The notes: generated by a model not told the origin, from the sequence alone. Shown: positions 1-8,710, counted from the first letter of the stretch. The stretch: 64,000 nt of DNA from Bacillota bacterium (GCA_023416585.1 JAEZHM010000059.1:1-64000), one strand, 5' to 3'. Translations and numbers: made by a program.

Positions 1-2
1 TG

Positions 3-65
3 GAACACGCGGAACTTTTCTCCAGCGTGACCGTCCAAAGAAATGAAAGGAGGGCCAACAATTGA
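3..65 (+). CDS. C-terminal tail of a probable ECF sigma factor (partial)
   Basis: An open frame enters from the left edge and ends in TGA at 63-65, giving about 20 residues that begin EHAELFSSV. The stop overlaps the TTG start of the next gene by four bases, which is typical of translational coupling. The next gene is a zinc-finger anti-sigma protein, and such genes normally follow their ECF sigma gene, so I infer that this is the end of the sigma factor. No diagnostic sigma motif lies inside the window. The identification rests on context alone. Confidence 0.4.
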   Translation, partial: EHAELFSSVTVQRNERRANN

Positions 66-1324
66 ATTGCGAACGCTTTGAAGCCCTTCTGACGGATTAT
101 CTGGAGGGCACGCTCACACAGGAAGACAAGGCGGCCATGGATCAGCACATGGAAGAATGCGCCGCCTGCGCACAGTCTCTAGCCGACATGCGCATGCTCC
201 TCCAGGATCTCACTAGCATGGACGATTCCGTGCAGGTACCCACGGAATGGAGCCAAAGCTGGCGACAAGCGATCCGAACCGAGGAGAGGACAAATATGCT
301 GAAGCAATCAGAAACACCAAGGAGAAAACCCTGGCGCTCATGGGTCTCGGCAGCGGCGGCAGTCGCTGTGCTGGCGGCAGGCTCCATGGCCGCCCGCGAA
401 TGGATCCCGGCAACAAGCCGGACGCAGTCCGAGAGCAGCATCGCTTTGCAGAAGACCGCGGATTCCGGCGAAAATATGCAGGTGCCGGCACCCAACCCCA
501 ACCCCAATGAAACTGCCGACATGCTCTACACCGCAACGCCGGAAGCAGGCGGCGCCGCAAGAAACGGAGTTGCCTACTCCGCAAGCCAAAGCATGAAGGA
601 TGAGGCGGCGCCCGCCGCGGGCGAAACGGTACAAGGCGTCAAGATCATCCGCACCGCAAGCTACACCCTTAACACCATGCAGTTTGAGCATGACCTGGAG
701 GCGGTAAAAGCCCTGTCCGCCAAATATAACGGGTGGGTGGAGTATGCGGGCATATCGGGTGACAAAGCTCATGGGGATATGCGTTTTGCGAACCTTACCC
801 TGCGCATCCCCACCCAAAGCCTTGACAGCTTCGAGAGTGGCGTCACATCCATCGGCCGTGTCACAGACAGCAATGTAAGCGCAACAGATGTGAGCGAAAG
901 CTACTCCGATACGCAAATGCGTTTGCAGACGCAAAAGGACAAGATGGAACGGCTGCGCGCACTCATGAACACCACCGGAGAGTTGGCGGACCTGCTGGCC
1001 GTGGAAAACGAGATTGCCAACACCCAGTACCAGATCGACAGTTACGAGAGTTCCCTTCGCGGCATTGACAGCCGTGTAAACTTCACCAGCATTCAGGTAT
1101 ACCTGCAGGAGGAGACATCTAAGGATGCCGCTTCCACCAAGGAATTGACGCTGGGAGAACGCATCATTCAGGGCCTGAAAGCCACCTGGCAAGCCACTTG
1201 CGAATTTGCCCAAGACCTGGCCGTATTCCTTGTCATGATCCTTCCCATTGTCATCCCGGCCGCCCTCATCCTCTTCATCGTGCTCAAGGTGCATAAGCAC
1301 CGAAAACAAACGAAACAACAATAA
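62..1324 (+). CDS. Zinc-finger anti-sigma factor with DUF4349 domain
   Basis: Predicted membrane anti-sigma protein of 420 residues. Residues 1-40 match the zf-HC2 anti-sigma zinc finger, with the Cys/His pattern HMEECAAC near residues 29-36. A transmembrane segment lies at about 95-112. The region from about 195 to 380 matches the DUF4349 type, with a coiled-coil stretch, and is followed by a second membrane helix and a basic tail. The start is TTG at 62, preceded by AAAGGAGG. It overlaps the preceding partial sigma gene by four bases. Family knowledge says such proteins hold the sigma factor at the membrane until an envelope signal. The signal is unknown here. Confidence 0.8.
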   Translation: MNCERFEALLTDYLEGTLTQEDKAAMDQHMEECAACAQSLADMRMLLQDLTSMDDSVQVPTEWSQSWRQAIRTEERTNMLKQSETPRRKPWRSWVSAAAAVAVLAAGSMAAREWIPATSRTQSESSIALQKTADSGENMQVPAPNPNPNETADMLYTATPEAGGAARNGVAYSASQSMKDEAAPAAGETVQGVKIIRTASYTLNTMQFEHDLEAVKALSAKYNGWVEYAGISGDKAHGDMRFANLTLRIPTQSLDSFESGVTSIGRVTDSNVSATDVSESYSDTQMRLQTQKDKMERLRALMNTTGELADLLAVENEIANTQYQIDSYESSLRGIDSRVNFTSIQVYLQEETSKDAASTKELTLGERIIQGLKATWQATCEFAQDLAVFLVMILPIVIPAALILFIVLKVHKHRKQTKQQ

Positions 1325-1337
1325 GGAGGAAACCTTC

Positions 1338-2111
1338 ATGTTGAAAAAAATCTGGCTCGTCGCCCTGGCCGCCGTGCTCGTGATCCTGGTCGCAGCCGTC
1401 CCCGCCATTTCAGAAGTGAACAATAATCCCGCCCCCATTTCCGTACCCGCCGCTTCCGACGCCGTGGCTGCGCAAGCTGCCGGCAAGACCATTGTCGTTC
1501 ACGGTACATCCAGCATCAATTTGAAAGCCGATTACGGCAGCATCAACCTGGGTGTCAACACCAAGGGCGCCACCGTGGCCGAAGCCCAGGCCGCCAACAG
1601 TGAAACCATGGATAAGGTCATCGCCGCCATCCGCGATCAGGGCGTGGCGGAAGAAGACATCACAACCAGCAGCTTCAATGTGTACGCCAACTACGACTAT
1701 CAGTACAGCAAGCTCTCCGAAGGCGATACCGTCAGCGGCTACCAGGTGGAAAATATGCTGATGGTCACCGTACGGGATTTGAACAAGATCTCCAAGGTGC
1801 TTGACGCTGCCATGGGCGCCGGCGCCAACCAGACCTACGGCATCACCTTCAGCTCCAGCAAACAGGCAGAAGCCTATGACGAAGCGCTGAAAGCCGCCGC
1901 CCTAGATGGTGCCCGCAAGGCCGGCCTGCTGGCCGCCTCTATGGAAAAAACACTGGGCGGACTTGTAAACATGGAAGAAAAGGAATACAGCTACAACCTG
2001 TATGGCGGCACCGCCACATACAAAGCGGAAGACTCCGCTGCCAGCACCCCCATCCTGTCCGGACAGATCGCCGTCAACGCCACCGTGACCCTGACCTACA
2101 ATTTCGAATAA
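1338..2111 (+). CDS. Secreted SIMPL (DUF541) domain protein
   Basis: A 257-residue exported protein. The N-terminus MLKKIWLV followed by a long Ala/Val/Leu stretch is a signal peptide or anchor. The rest (about 45-255) matches the SIMPL/DUF541 fold, including the IVVHGTSS opening strand and the VSGYQVENMLMVTVRD segment. I chose ATG 1338 over upstream in-frame codons because AAGGAGG sits just before it. It follows the DUF4349 gene after 13 bases and ends in a strong terminator, so the two are very likely cotranscribed, perhaps in an envelope-stress regulon. The molecular function of bacterial SIMPL proteins is poorly known. Confidence 0.85.
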   Translation: MLKKIWLVALAAVLVILVAAVPAISEVNNNPAPISVPAASDAVAAQAAGKTIVVHGTSSINLKADYGSINLGVNTKGATVAEAQAANSETMDKVIAAIRDQGVAEEDITTSSFNVYANYDYQYSKLSEGDTVSGYQVENMLMVTVRDLNKISKVLDAAMGAGANQTYGITFSSSKQAEAYDEALKAAALDGARKAGLLAASMEKTLGGLVNMEEKEYSYNLYGGTATYKAEDSAASTPILSGQIAVNATVTLTYNFE

Positions 2112-2120
2112 ACTTATTAT

Positions 2121-2157
2121 AAAAAAGCCGGCGGTGAAAAATCCGCCGGCTTTTTTT
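2121..2157 (+). terminator. Rho-independent terminator
   Basis: GCCGGCGG pairs with CCGCCGGC across an eight-base loop. The stem is flanked by six A and seven T, so it could work in both directions. It lies between the convergent SIMPL gene and the alpha-galactosidase gene. Confidence 0.9.
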
Positions 2158-2161
2158 AATT

Positions 2162-3445
2162 TCAACTGATCTTATACAATGATGCGCCGTGGGGAGGCAG
2201 CATGGCTGCGATCCTGCCATCAGGCATTGTAACCTCCCGGCGCCGCCACAGATCCCTGAATACCCTTGGCTCAAAACCGCATACGCTGTCTTCTATGGAT
2301 ACCTCCGCGCGCTCATCGGATAGGTTGAACAAAGCGATATACACGCTTCCGTCCGCGTCATGGCTCATCCATACGGCGTAATTCAAGTCCCGCTCCAGCT
2401 GCATAGCATCATGGGAATGTTTGATCAGACGCAGCACTTCGCCATTTGACAAAAGCGAAAGTGTCCAGTCGTCGTTTTCCCGCATCTCTCCGCCCATCAT
2501 CAAAGGCGATCGGAAGATGCACCAGAGCGTCATCATGGTAACCTGCTCGTCCCTTGTAAAGTTGGTCTGACGTCCGCGTTTGAAACCCATACCGATGCGG
2601 CCGAGAGGCAGCATGTCACAATCGGGCCAGCAGCCGGTGGCCACGTGGCTCTGCCACACCTCGCACCGCTCGAACATGTTCTTCAGCAGGTTCCAGCGGT
2701 CCCAAAAATCGTCGGTGATGCGCCACATGTTGGCATATTTGCTCATATGCCAGGCTTTTTCAATCACCGCGGGGCCAGGGGAAAGGCTTAATACCATCTG
2801 ACGGCCGCAGTGTCCAATGGCCTTGGCGATCAGCTCAATTTCCCCCTGGGCGGAATAAGGCGCATGGGGATACATGTTGGTATTGCAGATATCGTCCACC
2901 TTCACGTAATCCACACCCCAGGCGGCGTACAATTGAAATATGCTGTCGTAGTATTTCTGCGATCCAAATAGACTCGGGTCCAACCCATACATATCGCTGT
3001 TCCATTTGCAAATGGAATTAGGCAGTGCAATTTTATCCGCCGTCACTTCTGATCCAAGGATGGGCATGCGTGCATGTACCGCCTGTCTTGGAATGCCCCG
3101 CATGATATGGATGCCAAATTTCAGCCCCATCTCATGGATTTTGTCGGCTATGGGCTTGAAGCCCAGGCCCCCCGCGGCGGAAGGATAGCGGTTGGGCGCC
3201 GGGAACTGCCGGCCATACGCATCCAGCGTGAGCGGCGCGAAGGGAATATAATCGCCCTCCCCCATCCCGGCTTTGGGCTCAGACCATTGAATGTCACAGA
3301 CGACATATTCCCAGCCAAACGGTTTTAAATGCTCCGCCATATAAGCGGCGTTGCCAAGTAACTGATCCTCATTCACCGTGGCCGCATAGCAATCCCAGCT
3401 GTTCCAGCCCATCGGCGGCGTTAAAGCAGCCCTGTTTTTGTCCAT
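2162..3445 (-). CDS. Alpha-galactosidase, glycoside hydrolase family 27
   Basis: A 427-residue protein that probably removes terminal alpha-galactosyl groups from oligosaccharides. It begins with the GH27 signature PPMGWNSWD (residues 10-18). The nucleophile loop DYVKVDD is at 179-185 with D184 the likely nucleophile, and the acid/base loop RITDDFWDRW is at 242-251. A C-terminal beta domain ends near LPPHGASLYKIS. No signal peptide is visible, so it probably acts on imported sugars in the cytoplasm. Start ATG 3445 has GGAGG six bases upstream; a longer in-frame reading lacks such a site. It lies 66 bases after the LysM gene on the same strand. No transporter is next to it. Confidence 0.9.
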   Translation of the reverse strand: MDKNRAALTPPMGWNSWDCYAATVNEDQLLGNAAYMAEHLKPFGWEYVVCDIQWSEPKAGMGEGDYIPFAPLTLDAYGRQFPAPNRYPSAAGGLGFKPIADKIHEMGLKFGIHIMRGIPRQAVHARMPILGSEVTADKIALPNSICKWNSDMYGLDPSLFGSQKYYDSIFQLYAAWGVDYVKVDDICNTNMYPHAPYSAQGEIELIAKAIGHCGRQMVLSLSPGPAVIEKAWHMSKYANMWRITDDFWDRWNLLKNMFERCEVWQSHVATGCWPDCDMLPLGRIGMGFKRGRQTNFTRDEQVTMMTLWCIFRSPLMMGGEMRENDDWTLSLLSNGEVLRLIKHSHDAMQLERDLNYAVWMSHDADGSVYIALFNLSDERAEVSIEDSVCGFEPRVFRDLWRRREVTMPDGRIAAMLPPHGASLYKIS

Positions 3446-3511
3446 ATGTGAGCCTCCGCACCCATGATCGGTTCTAATCCTTTCGCCATGGGCGGGCTTC
3501 ATTCCTTTATC

Positions 3512-4093
3512 CTAGGTATTGCGCACCACCAGAACTTCATTGGATTTGGTGCAGATGCTGTCCAGGCATGCCACCACGAACACGCGGCCCAGCGTGCCAC
3601 TGGGAACATGCCAAAGAAGCTCAGCCACGCCTGTTGTGGCGCTGGGGCAGTTTACGCCGATGAGGCTGGCCTGCTCGCACGCGTTTGTGCCGGTGGGCTC
3701 CAGGAAAAAGAACACCCGTGACACGGGGCGGTTGAACGTAGGCCTTATTATGGTCTGCGCAGCAAGCTGCACAGCCCCGCCCGAAACGGGCAGCGGCTGG
3801 CCGTTTTCCGTGAAAAAGCCCAGCGACAGTACCCGCAAGGTAGCTGGGGTTTCCTGCCTGGGCTTCCCAACCGGGACGCAGATCACCTGGCCTATACAGA
3901 TCGCACCCCTGCGCACAATCTGCGGATTTGTATTGAGAATGGCATTCACCGTCACGCCAAACCTTCGGGCAATGCTAAAAAGCGTATCGCCCCGCTGCAC
4001 CGTATACAGTTGGCCGTTGCACCTTTCCGGCGGCGGCGGCACCTGGCCTCCCTCGGCAGGGGCCATCGACTGCACAAACCTTCCATTTTCCAT
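3512..4093 (-). CDS. LysM domain protein
   Basis: A 193-residue protein with one LysM module at about 28-75, showing the typical YTVQRGDTLFSIARRFGV opening and the IGQVICVP close. The module binds N-acetylglucosamine chains in peptidoglycan or spore cortex. The C-terminal 110 residues form a beta-rich domain I do not recognise. No signal peptide is present, which fits a mother-cell or spore-coat role as in SafA-like proteins, but that is inference. Start ATG 4093 is preceded by GAAAGGGGAAGG. It is divergent from the DUF2927 gene. Confidence 0.8.
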   Translation of the reverse strand: MENGRFVQSMAPAEGGQVPPPPERCNGQLYTVQRGDTLFSIARRFGVTVNAILNTNPQIVRRGAICIGQVICVPVGKPRQETPATLRVLSLGFFTENGQPLPVSGGAVQLAAQTIIRPTFNRPVSRVFFFLEPTGTNACEQASLIGVNCPSATTGVAELLWHVPSGTLGRVFVVACLDSICTKSNEVLVVRNT

Positions 4094-4271
4094 TTTACCT
4101 TCCCCTTTCCAGCCATGTAATGCGTGATATGCTATTTCTATGCCGGGAACACCGTCCATCATTACGCCGGCGGGAAGTTCGGCAGCCTGCCCGCTTCTTG
4201 CCGGAAAGGGTTTCTTATACATTTGTCGAATAAGAACGGTATTCTTCCCCAGGCCATCTTATAGGGAAGAA

Positions 4272-5093
4272 ATGATATTTCAGGAGATGACGCTATTGCC
4301 CTCTCCCTTTGTACGGCTGACCGCCGTTATATATTTGTTCGTATGTTTGCTGCTCCCGTTCTCCCATGCCGCAGGGGAGAATTTGGTCTGCCTTAAAGCA
4401 GGACAAGCCTATGCATCTGAAAATATCATGTCCATGAATAATGATGCTTCCGGCGGAGGTGCGAACGGCGGTTCTTTTGGGATTAAGCCTCCATCCTTAA
4501 AGGCTCTTGAGGGCTTTTACGCCGCCGCCTTCCATTCGGAATACGGGGATACCGATAGAGATGCCATGATCCGCTGGGAAATTCCAATGAAGTTGTTTGT
4601 TATAGGTGAATCTACCTCGGATGACATGCAAACGCTTCATGCGTTTCTTAAAGGCCTCAAAGCAAATGTGTCCGGCCTGCCGGATATATCCTTCACCGAT
4701 ACGGAATCCGATGCAAACGTGGTTATTTCCTTTGTTCCCTTTGAGGATATGGCCGGATCTCTTGCAAATTATATGGACAATAACTGGGGCTTCATGAACT
4801 GCTTTTCAGACGATACAACCATCCATTACGGGCTGATCGCCATAGCGACGGATGTCACAAAACAAACGGACCGCAACCATCTGATACAGGAAGAGTTCGT
4901 AAATATGCTGGGGCTGACGGACGACCTGGATTTCGGGCCGGAGAGCATTATCTACCAGCCCTACACAACAACGCCAAAGCTATCGGATATGGATTACGAA
5001 ATGCTTAACCTGCTGTACAGTCCCGATCTGACTTACGGCATGAGCCAAGAGGAAGCAAAAGCGGCACTGGAAAGCATCTACATAAGTCATTAG
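4272..5093 (+). CDS. Secreted DUF2927 family protein
   Basis: A 273-residue protein with a signal peptide (hydrophobic LTAVIYLFVCLLLPF, then SHAAGEN). The mature part contains the DUF2927-type core. It has a hydrophobic strand with DANVVISFVP, and later LIQEEFVNMLGLTDD, which resembles the helix that carries the catalytic Glu in related metallopeptidase-like folds; the usual HExxH is not obvious. The C-terminus has the DYEMLNLLYSPDL motif common in the family. Start ATG 4272 follows AGGGAAGA. Activity is unknown. Confidence 0.7.
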   Translation: MIFQEMTLLPSPFVRLTAVIYLFVCLLLPFSHAAGENLVCLKAGQAYASENIMSMNNDASGGGANGGSFGIKPPSLKALEGFYAAAFHSEYGDTDRDAMIRWEIPMKLFVIGESTSDDMQTLHAFLKGLKANVSGLPDISFTDTESDANVVISFVPFEDMAGSLANYMDNNWGFMNCFSDDTTIHYGLIAIATDVTKQTDRNHLIQEEFVNMLGLTDDLDFGPESIIYQPYTTTPKLSDMDYEMLNLLYSPDLTYGMSQEEAKAALESIYISH

Positions 5094-5174
5094 AAGCAAC
5101 ATTATATGTTTACCAATTGGGCCTTCCATAAGCGAGCAAACAATATTAGGTTAAGATTTAGCAGCATGGATCCA

Positions 5175-5262
5175 GCCGTAGGGCGGGGGCTTGCTCCCGC
5201 CGTTTTGCAACGGCAACTTGCTCCCGGGAAACGGCGGCGGGAGCAAGCCCCCGCCCTACGGC
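5175..5262. repeat. Perfect 28-bp inverted repeat, REPIN-like
   Basis: The arm 5175-5202 is exactly complementary to 5235-5262. Both arms contain GGGCGGGGGCTTGCTCCCGC or its complement. The 32-base centre has its own small stem (GCCGTT with AACGGC) and a third partial copy, TTGCTCCCG. It lies 76 bases upstream of a REP-associated transposase gene, the usual place for the repeats such enzymes act on. No other copy is visible in this window. Confidence 0.8.
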
Positions 5263-5337
5263 GTTGATGCGAAGATACTATGTTTTTGCAGGCAGATTGC
5301 AAGCCACGGCAATAATAATAGACATGGGGGTGGCCGT

Positions 5338-5847
5338 ATGGAGTTTGCCAAACGAAAGCATCCCCGGCTGAAGGCATATGACTACAGCCAAGATGGCTGC
5401 TATTTTGTTACCCTCTGCACGGAGAATAAACTGCCTTTACTTTCCCGTATAAATCGGAGTCAATCACCCATTGAAGATACAATTATCAATTTGACCGCAA
5501 TTGGTCATATCATTGAGGGTGAGTTGCTTTCCCTGCCGAATCGGTATCCAAATGTCTCCATTAACAAGTATGTAATCATGCCGACACACTTGCATGTCAT
5601 CATTCGTTTGGATGGAAACATGATGAACGACAGCATTCATCCTACACTTATGGACATCATTTGCGCGTTTAAGTCTATAACAACCCGCTTAAGCAATCAA
5701 AGAGATCATGTTACCGGGCGAAAAATATGGCAAACATCATTTTACGAAAAAGTAATCAGGGATGATAAATCCCATGAGGCCCTTTGGAAATATATTGAAT
5801 CTAATCCTATTAAATGGGAGGAAGACGAGTACTATATACCTTTTTGA
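5338..5847 (+). CDS. REP-associated tyrosine transposase (Y1/HUH family)
   Basis: A 169-residue single-strand DNA transposase of the IS200-like RAYT group. The metal-binding HUH motif is MPTHLHVII (H84 and H86). The probable catalytic tyrosine is Y136 in SFYEKVIRDD. The N-terminal KRKHPRLKAYDYSQDG and the YFVTLC strand are family hallmarks. Start ATG 5338 follows GGGGGTGG. The ORF is complete, and the perfect inverted repeat upstream is a likely substrate. RAYTs are usually domesticated single-copy genes that spread REP repeats rather than themselves. Whether it is active here cannot be told from one window. Confidence 0.9.
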   Translation: MEFAKRKHPRLKAYDYSQDGCYFVTLCTENKLPLLSRINRSQSPIEDTIINLTAIGHIIEGELLSLPNRYPNVSINKYVIMPTHLHVIIRLDGNMMNDSIHPTLMDIICAFKSITTRLSNQRDHVTGRKIWQTSFYEKVIRDDKSHEALWKYIESNPIKWEEDEYYIPF

Positions 5848-5870
5848 TAAGCGCTGAAACATGATACTGG

Positions 5871-5907
5871 GAAGCGGGAAGCGAATGTCTGCTTCCGCCC
5901 TTCTTTC
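5871..5907 (+). terminator. Probable terminator after the transposase gene
   Basis: GGGAAGC pairs with GCTTCCGCCC around the loop GAATGTCT, with flanking GAAG/CTTC, and is followed by a T-rich run (TTCTTTCTTGCTTCT). The helix is imperfect. Confidence 0.5.
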
Positions 5908-5949
5908 TTGCTTCTAATGCCAAATAAAATAAACAAACACGAATTAACC

Positions 5950-5979
5950 TTGACGCATCTGGCAATTCGTGGGTACAAT
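5950..5979 (+). promoter_or_regulatory. Promoter of the arsR-family gene
   Basis: TTGACG (5950-5955) and TACAAT (5974-5979) are separated by 18 bases. AT-rich, partly symmetric sequence (ATATATGTGTTATAGT) follows the -10 element and could hold the repressor operator. Autoregulation is the rule in this family but is inferred here. Confidence 0.6.
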
Positions 5980-6018
5980 ATATGTGTTATAGTGACAAGG
6001 AAGGAGTGCGCATGCGGT

Positions 6019-6384
6019 ATGTCCGAACGTGAACAGGAAGCCTGTGAAACCAATGTGATCCATCCCGAAGCCGTCAAAAAGGCGCTGGACAAAATGCCGG
6101 ATGAAGGGGAGCGCCGCGCCATGCTGGATATTTTGACCGCCATGGCCGATGCCACCAGGCTGCAAATACTGCTTGCCCTCCAAGACCAGGAGCTTTGCGT
6201 TTGCGACCTGAGCGCTGTTTTGTGCATGTCCCAAAGCGCCGTCAGCCATCAATTACGCACGCTTAGGAATGTGCATTGCGTCAAGTCCCGCCGCAGCGGC
6301 AAGATCGTGTATTACGCGCTGGATGACGACCACGTGGGCGAGCTTTTGCACGTGGCGCTGTCACACGTCAGCGAAGGCCTGTAG
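6019..6384 (+). CDS. ArsR/SmtB-family metal-responsive repressor
   Basis: A 121-residue winged-helix repressor. The ELCVCDLS motif (C60 and C62) matches the alpha-3 metal or metalloid site of ArsR/CadC. The helix-turn-helix follows as MSQSAVSHQLRTLRN. The C-terminal helix DDDHVGELLHVALSHVSE has the spacing of the alpha-5 zinc/cobalt site (D104, H105, H116, E119). Having residues for both sites is CadC-like. No metal exporter or arsenic gene is next to it, so the target is unknown. The start is uncertain: AAGGAAGGAG lies 12 bases before ATG 6019, and a GTG at 5992 would add an extra Cys-containing N-terminus. Confidence 0.85.
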   Translation: MSEREQEACETNVIHPEAVKKALDKMPDEGERRAMLDILTAMADATRLQILLALQDQELCVCDLSAVLCMSQSAVSHQLRTLRNVHCVKSRRSGKIVYYALDDDHVGELLHVALSHVSEGL

Positions 6385-6389
6385 CCTCT

Positions 6390-6650
6390 TTCGAGGAAAT
6401 GACTACGTCATTACCTCGAGTTTGCACGATTCACTTGTATGCTTGCGCACCGGTCTGCGCTTTGTTTGACCGGTGTTCCATTTCCAAATGACAAGCCATT
6501 TGGAAACTCCAGGTTCGGGGATAAATTCCCCTCACCCTTAGCATACGGCCAGTGAATCGTGTAAGGAAAGCTTGCTGCGCAAGCGCCCCGCCCGCCCGGC
6601 CAAGCCGGGTGAGACGATTCCAAATGAAGGGGTAAACCCCTTCATTGCAT
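6390..6650 (+). ncRNA. Multi-hairpin intergenic element, candidate structured RNA or DNA element
   Basis: The 328-base gap between the arsR-like gene and glgB has no gene but is packed with perfect stems. Hairpins are 6392-6418 (11 bp with one A-A mismatch), 6448-6475 (7 bp), 6481-6506 (10 bp), 6517-6531 (5 bp), 6570-6584 (6 bp), 6595-6609 (6 bp) and 6624-6645 (9 bp). A long-range helix, 6425-6435 with 6551-6561 (11 bp) continued by 6437-6443 with 6540-6546 (7 bp), closes the second, third and fourth hairpins into a three-armed junction. This density is far above chance. It could be a noncoding RNA, a glgB leader or a mobile DNA palindrome. The strand is a guess. Confidence 0.5.
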
Positions 6651-6712
6651 CCCCATGATCATGATCTTGCTATATCATTTCTCCATCATACCCTACGAAA
6701 GCAGGCGATGGT

Positions 6713-8707
6713 ATGCGCTACGTCCCGCCCACTTCCATTGACCGGGAGGATTTCCACCAGGGGCGCAATCCGCGCGCCTTTCAAATGCTTGGCGCCCATC
6801 CTGATTTTCAGCTGGGCCTTAAGGTATACCACTTCGCCGTGTGGGCACCCAATGCCCAGGCTGTGTTTCTTTCAGGGGATTTCAACGGCTGGTCCCGGGA
6901 AAGCCACCCCATGGTCAAGCAGTATGACGGCATCTGGGAGCTTAGGCTTGACCGGGAACTGTTTCAGGGCCATGACGCATATAAGTATGCCATATTGGGC
7001 GCCGACGGGCACTTTCATATGAAGGCCGACCCCTATGCCTTTTTCAGCGAGCTTCGGCCTCATACCGCCAGCCGTGTTTATGACCTGGACGGATATGCCT
7101 GGAATGACGAAGAATGGATGAAAGCCCGCGCCGCATGGAATCCTTTTTCGAGCCCCATCAACATCTATGAAATGCACCTGGGTTCCTGGCGCCGGGGCGA
7201 GGACGGAAGGCTTTTAACATATTCCGAAATTGCAGACCAGCTGATCCCTTACCTTCTGGAAATGAACTATACCCACATAGAATTACTGCCGGTGATGGAG
7301 CACCCCCTGGACATGTCCTGGGGGTATCAAACCACCGGCTATTTTGCAGCTACCGCCCGCCATGGTGAACCGAAAGATTTCATGGCGTTTGTGGACAGGT
7401 GCCATCAAAACAATATTGGTGTGATCCTGGATTGGGTGCCTGCTCACTTTCCCAGGGATGAGGCTGGCCTTCGCCGCTTTGACGGCACAGCCTGTTATGA
7501 GCATCCCGATCCCCGCCGCGGCGAGATGGCCCAATGGGGTACCCATATGTTCGATCTGGGCAGGGGCGAAGCACGCAGTTTTCTTTTGAGCGGAGCCTGC
7601 TTCTGGCTTTCATTTTTCCATGCCGACGGCCTACGGGTGGACGCGGTAAGCAGCATGCTCTACTACGATTTCTGCCGGGAACCGGATGAATGGCTGCCCA
7701 ACCCTTACGGCGGGCGGGAGAACATAGACGCCATCCATTTTCTTCGGCACCTTAACGAAACGGTGTACCGGGAATTTCCAGGTATCCTGATGATCGCCGA
7801 AGAATCCTCCGCCTATCCTATGGTGACAAAGCCCACATACCTTGGCGGTCTTGGCTTTGGCTTCAAGTGGAATATGGGCTGGATGAATGACATCCTCTCC
7901 TACATAGCGCTGGACCCCGTCTACCGCAAATGGCACCACAACAAACTGACCTTCTCGCTGTTCTACGCTTTCAGCGAAAACTTCATCCTGCCTTTTTCCC
8001 ATGACGAAGTGGTTCACGGCAAGCATTCGCTGCTCGATAAAAATCCCGGAGACCTGTGGCAGAAGTTTGCGGGGCTCAGGGCGCTGCTGGGCTACACCAT
8101 GGCCCATCCCGGCAAAAAGCTGCTTTTCATGGGCTGTGAGTTCGCCCACTTTATCGAGTGGAAGTACGATGACCAGTTGGACTGGTTCCTGCTGGCCTAT
8201 GACCGTCACCCGCAGATGCTGGAATGCGTAAAGAAACTTAACAAGTTGTACCGGGAAACACCGGCTCTATACGAGGTGGAGGACGGCTGGGACGGCTTCC
8301 AGTGGCTTTCCGCCAGCGACAGTGACAACAGTGTGGTGGCCTTTGCCCGTACCGACAAAAACGGCAAAACGGTATGCTGCGTGACCAACTTCACGCCCGT
8401 ATTCCACCCCATCTACCGCATCGGCCTGCCGCTGCCTGGTACGCTGATGGAGCTATTCAATACCGACCGGGCGGAATTCGGCGGCTCCAACCAGTACAAC
8501 GCCTGGACGATAACCGCCGGGGAGATTAAGTGGAATGGCATGGATTATTCCGTGGAGATTTGTGTACCGCCGCTTAGCACCGTTTACTTCCAATACGACA
8601 AACAGGAGCCGCCGAAAAAGCACATTCCGGAGACAACAAGGCGGAAACCTGCGCGGCCAAAATCCCTTGAAGATTCGGATCCCGGGAAATTGTACAAGGA
8701 GGCGTAA
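6713..8707 (+). CDS. glgB: 1,4-alpha-glucan branching enzyme
   Basis: A 664-residue GH13 enzyme that makes alpha-1,6 branches in glycogen. A CBM48-type N-terminal domain (about 25-115) contains VYHFAVWAPNAQAVFLSGDFNGW. The catalytic barrel shows VILDWVPAHFP, the nucleophile loop GLRVDAVSSML, the acid loop MIAEESSAYP and PFSHDEVVHGKHSLL. An all-beta C-terminal domain follows, and then a Lys/Pro-rich tail of about 40 residues. It is the first gene of glgB-glgC-glgD-glgA, ending three bases before glgC. ATG 6713 is preceded by a weak AGCAGG site, and the upstream gap is the multi-hairpin element. Confidence 0.96.
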   Translation: MRYVPPTSIDREDFHQGRNPRAFQMLGAHPDFQLGLKVYHFAVWAPNAQAVFLSGDFNGWSRESHPMVKQYDGIWELRLDRELFQGHDAYKYAILGADGHFHMKADPYAFFSELRPHTASRVYDLDGYAWNDEEWMKARAAWNPFSSPINIYEMHLGSWRRGEDGRLLTYSEIADQLIPYLLEMNYTHIELLPVMEHPLDMSWGYQTTGYFAATARHGEPKDFMAFVDRCHQNNIGVILDWVPAHFPRDEAGLRRFDGTACYEHPDPRRGEMAQWGTHMFDLGRGEARSFLLSGACFWLSFFHADGLRVDAVSSMLYYDFCREPDEWLPNPYGGRENIDAIHFLRHLNETVYREFPGILMIAEESSAYPMVTKPTYLGGLGFGFKWNMGWMNDILSYIALDPVYRKWHHNKLTFSLFYAFSENFILPFSHDEVVHGKHSLLDKNPGDLWQKFAGLRALLGYTMAHPGKKLLFMGCEFAHFIEWKYDDQLDWFLLAYDRHPQMLECVKKLNKLYRETPALYEVEDGWDGFQWLSASDSDNSVVAFARTDKNGKTVCCVTNFTPVFHPIYRIGLPLPGTLMELFNTDRAEFGGSNQYNAWTITAGEIKWNGMDYSVEICVPPLSTVYFQYDKQEPPKKHIPETTRRKPARPKSLEDSDPGKLYKEA

Positions 8708-8710
8708 CGT

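Noticed and set aside
338..1492. Long minus-strand ORF opposite the DUF4349 gene
   Set aside because: It has no ribosome site or family signature and lies entirely in the shadow of two well-supported plus-strand genes.
6392..6418. Rho-independent terminator after the arsR-type gene
   Set aside because: The stem is good but no T run follows it. It is better treated as part of the multi-hairpin element.
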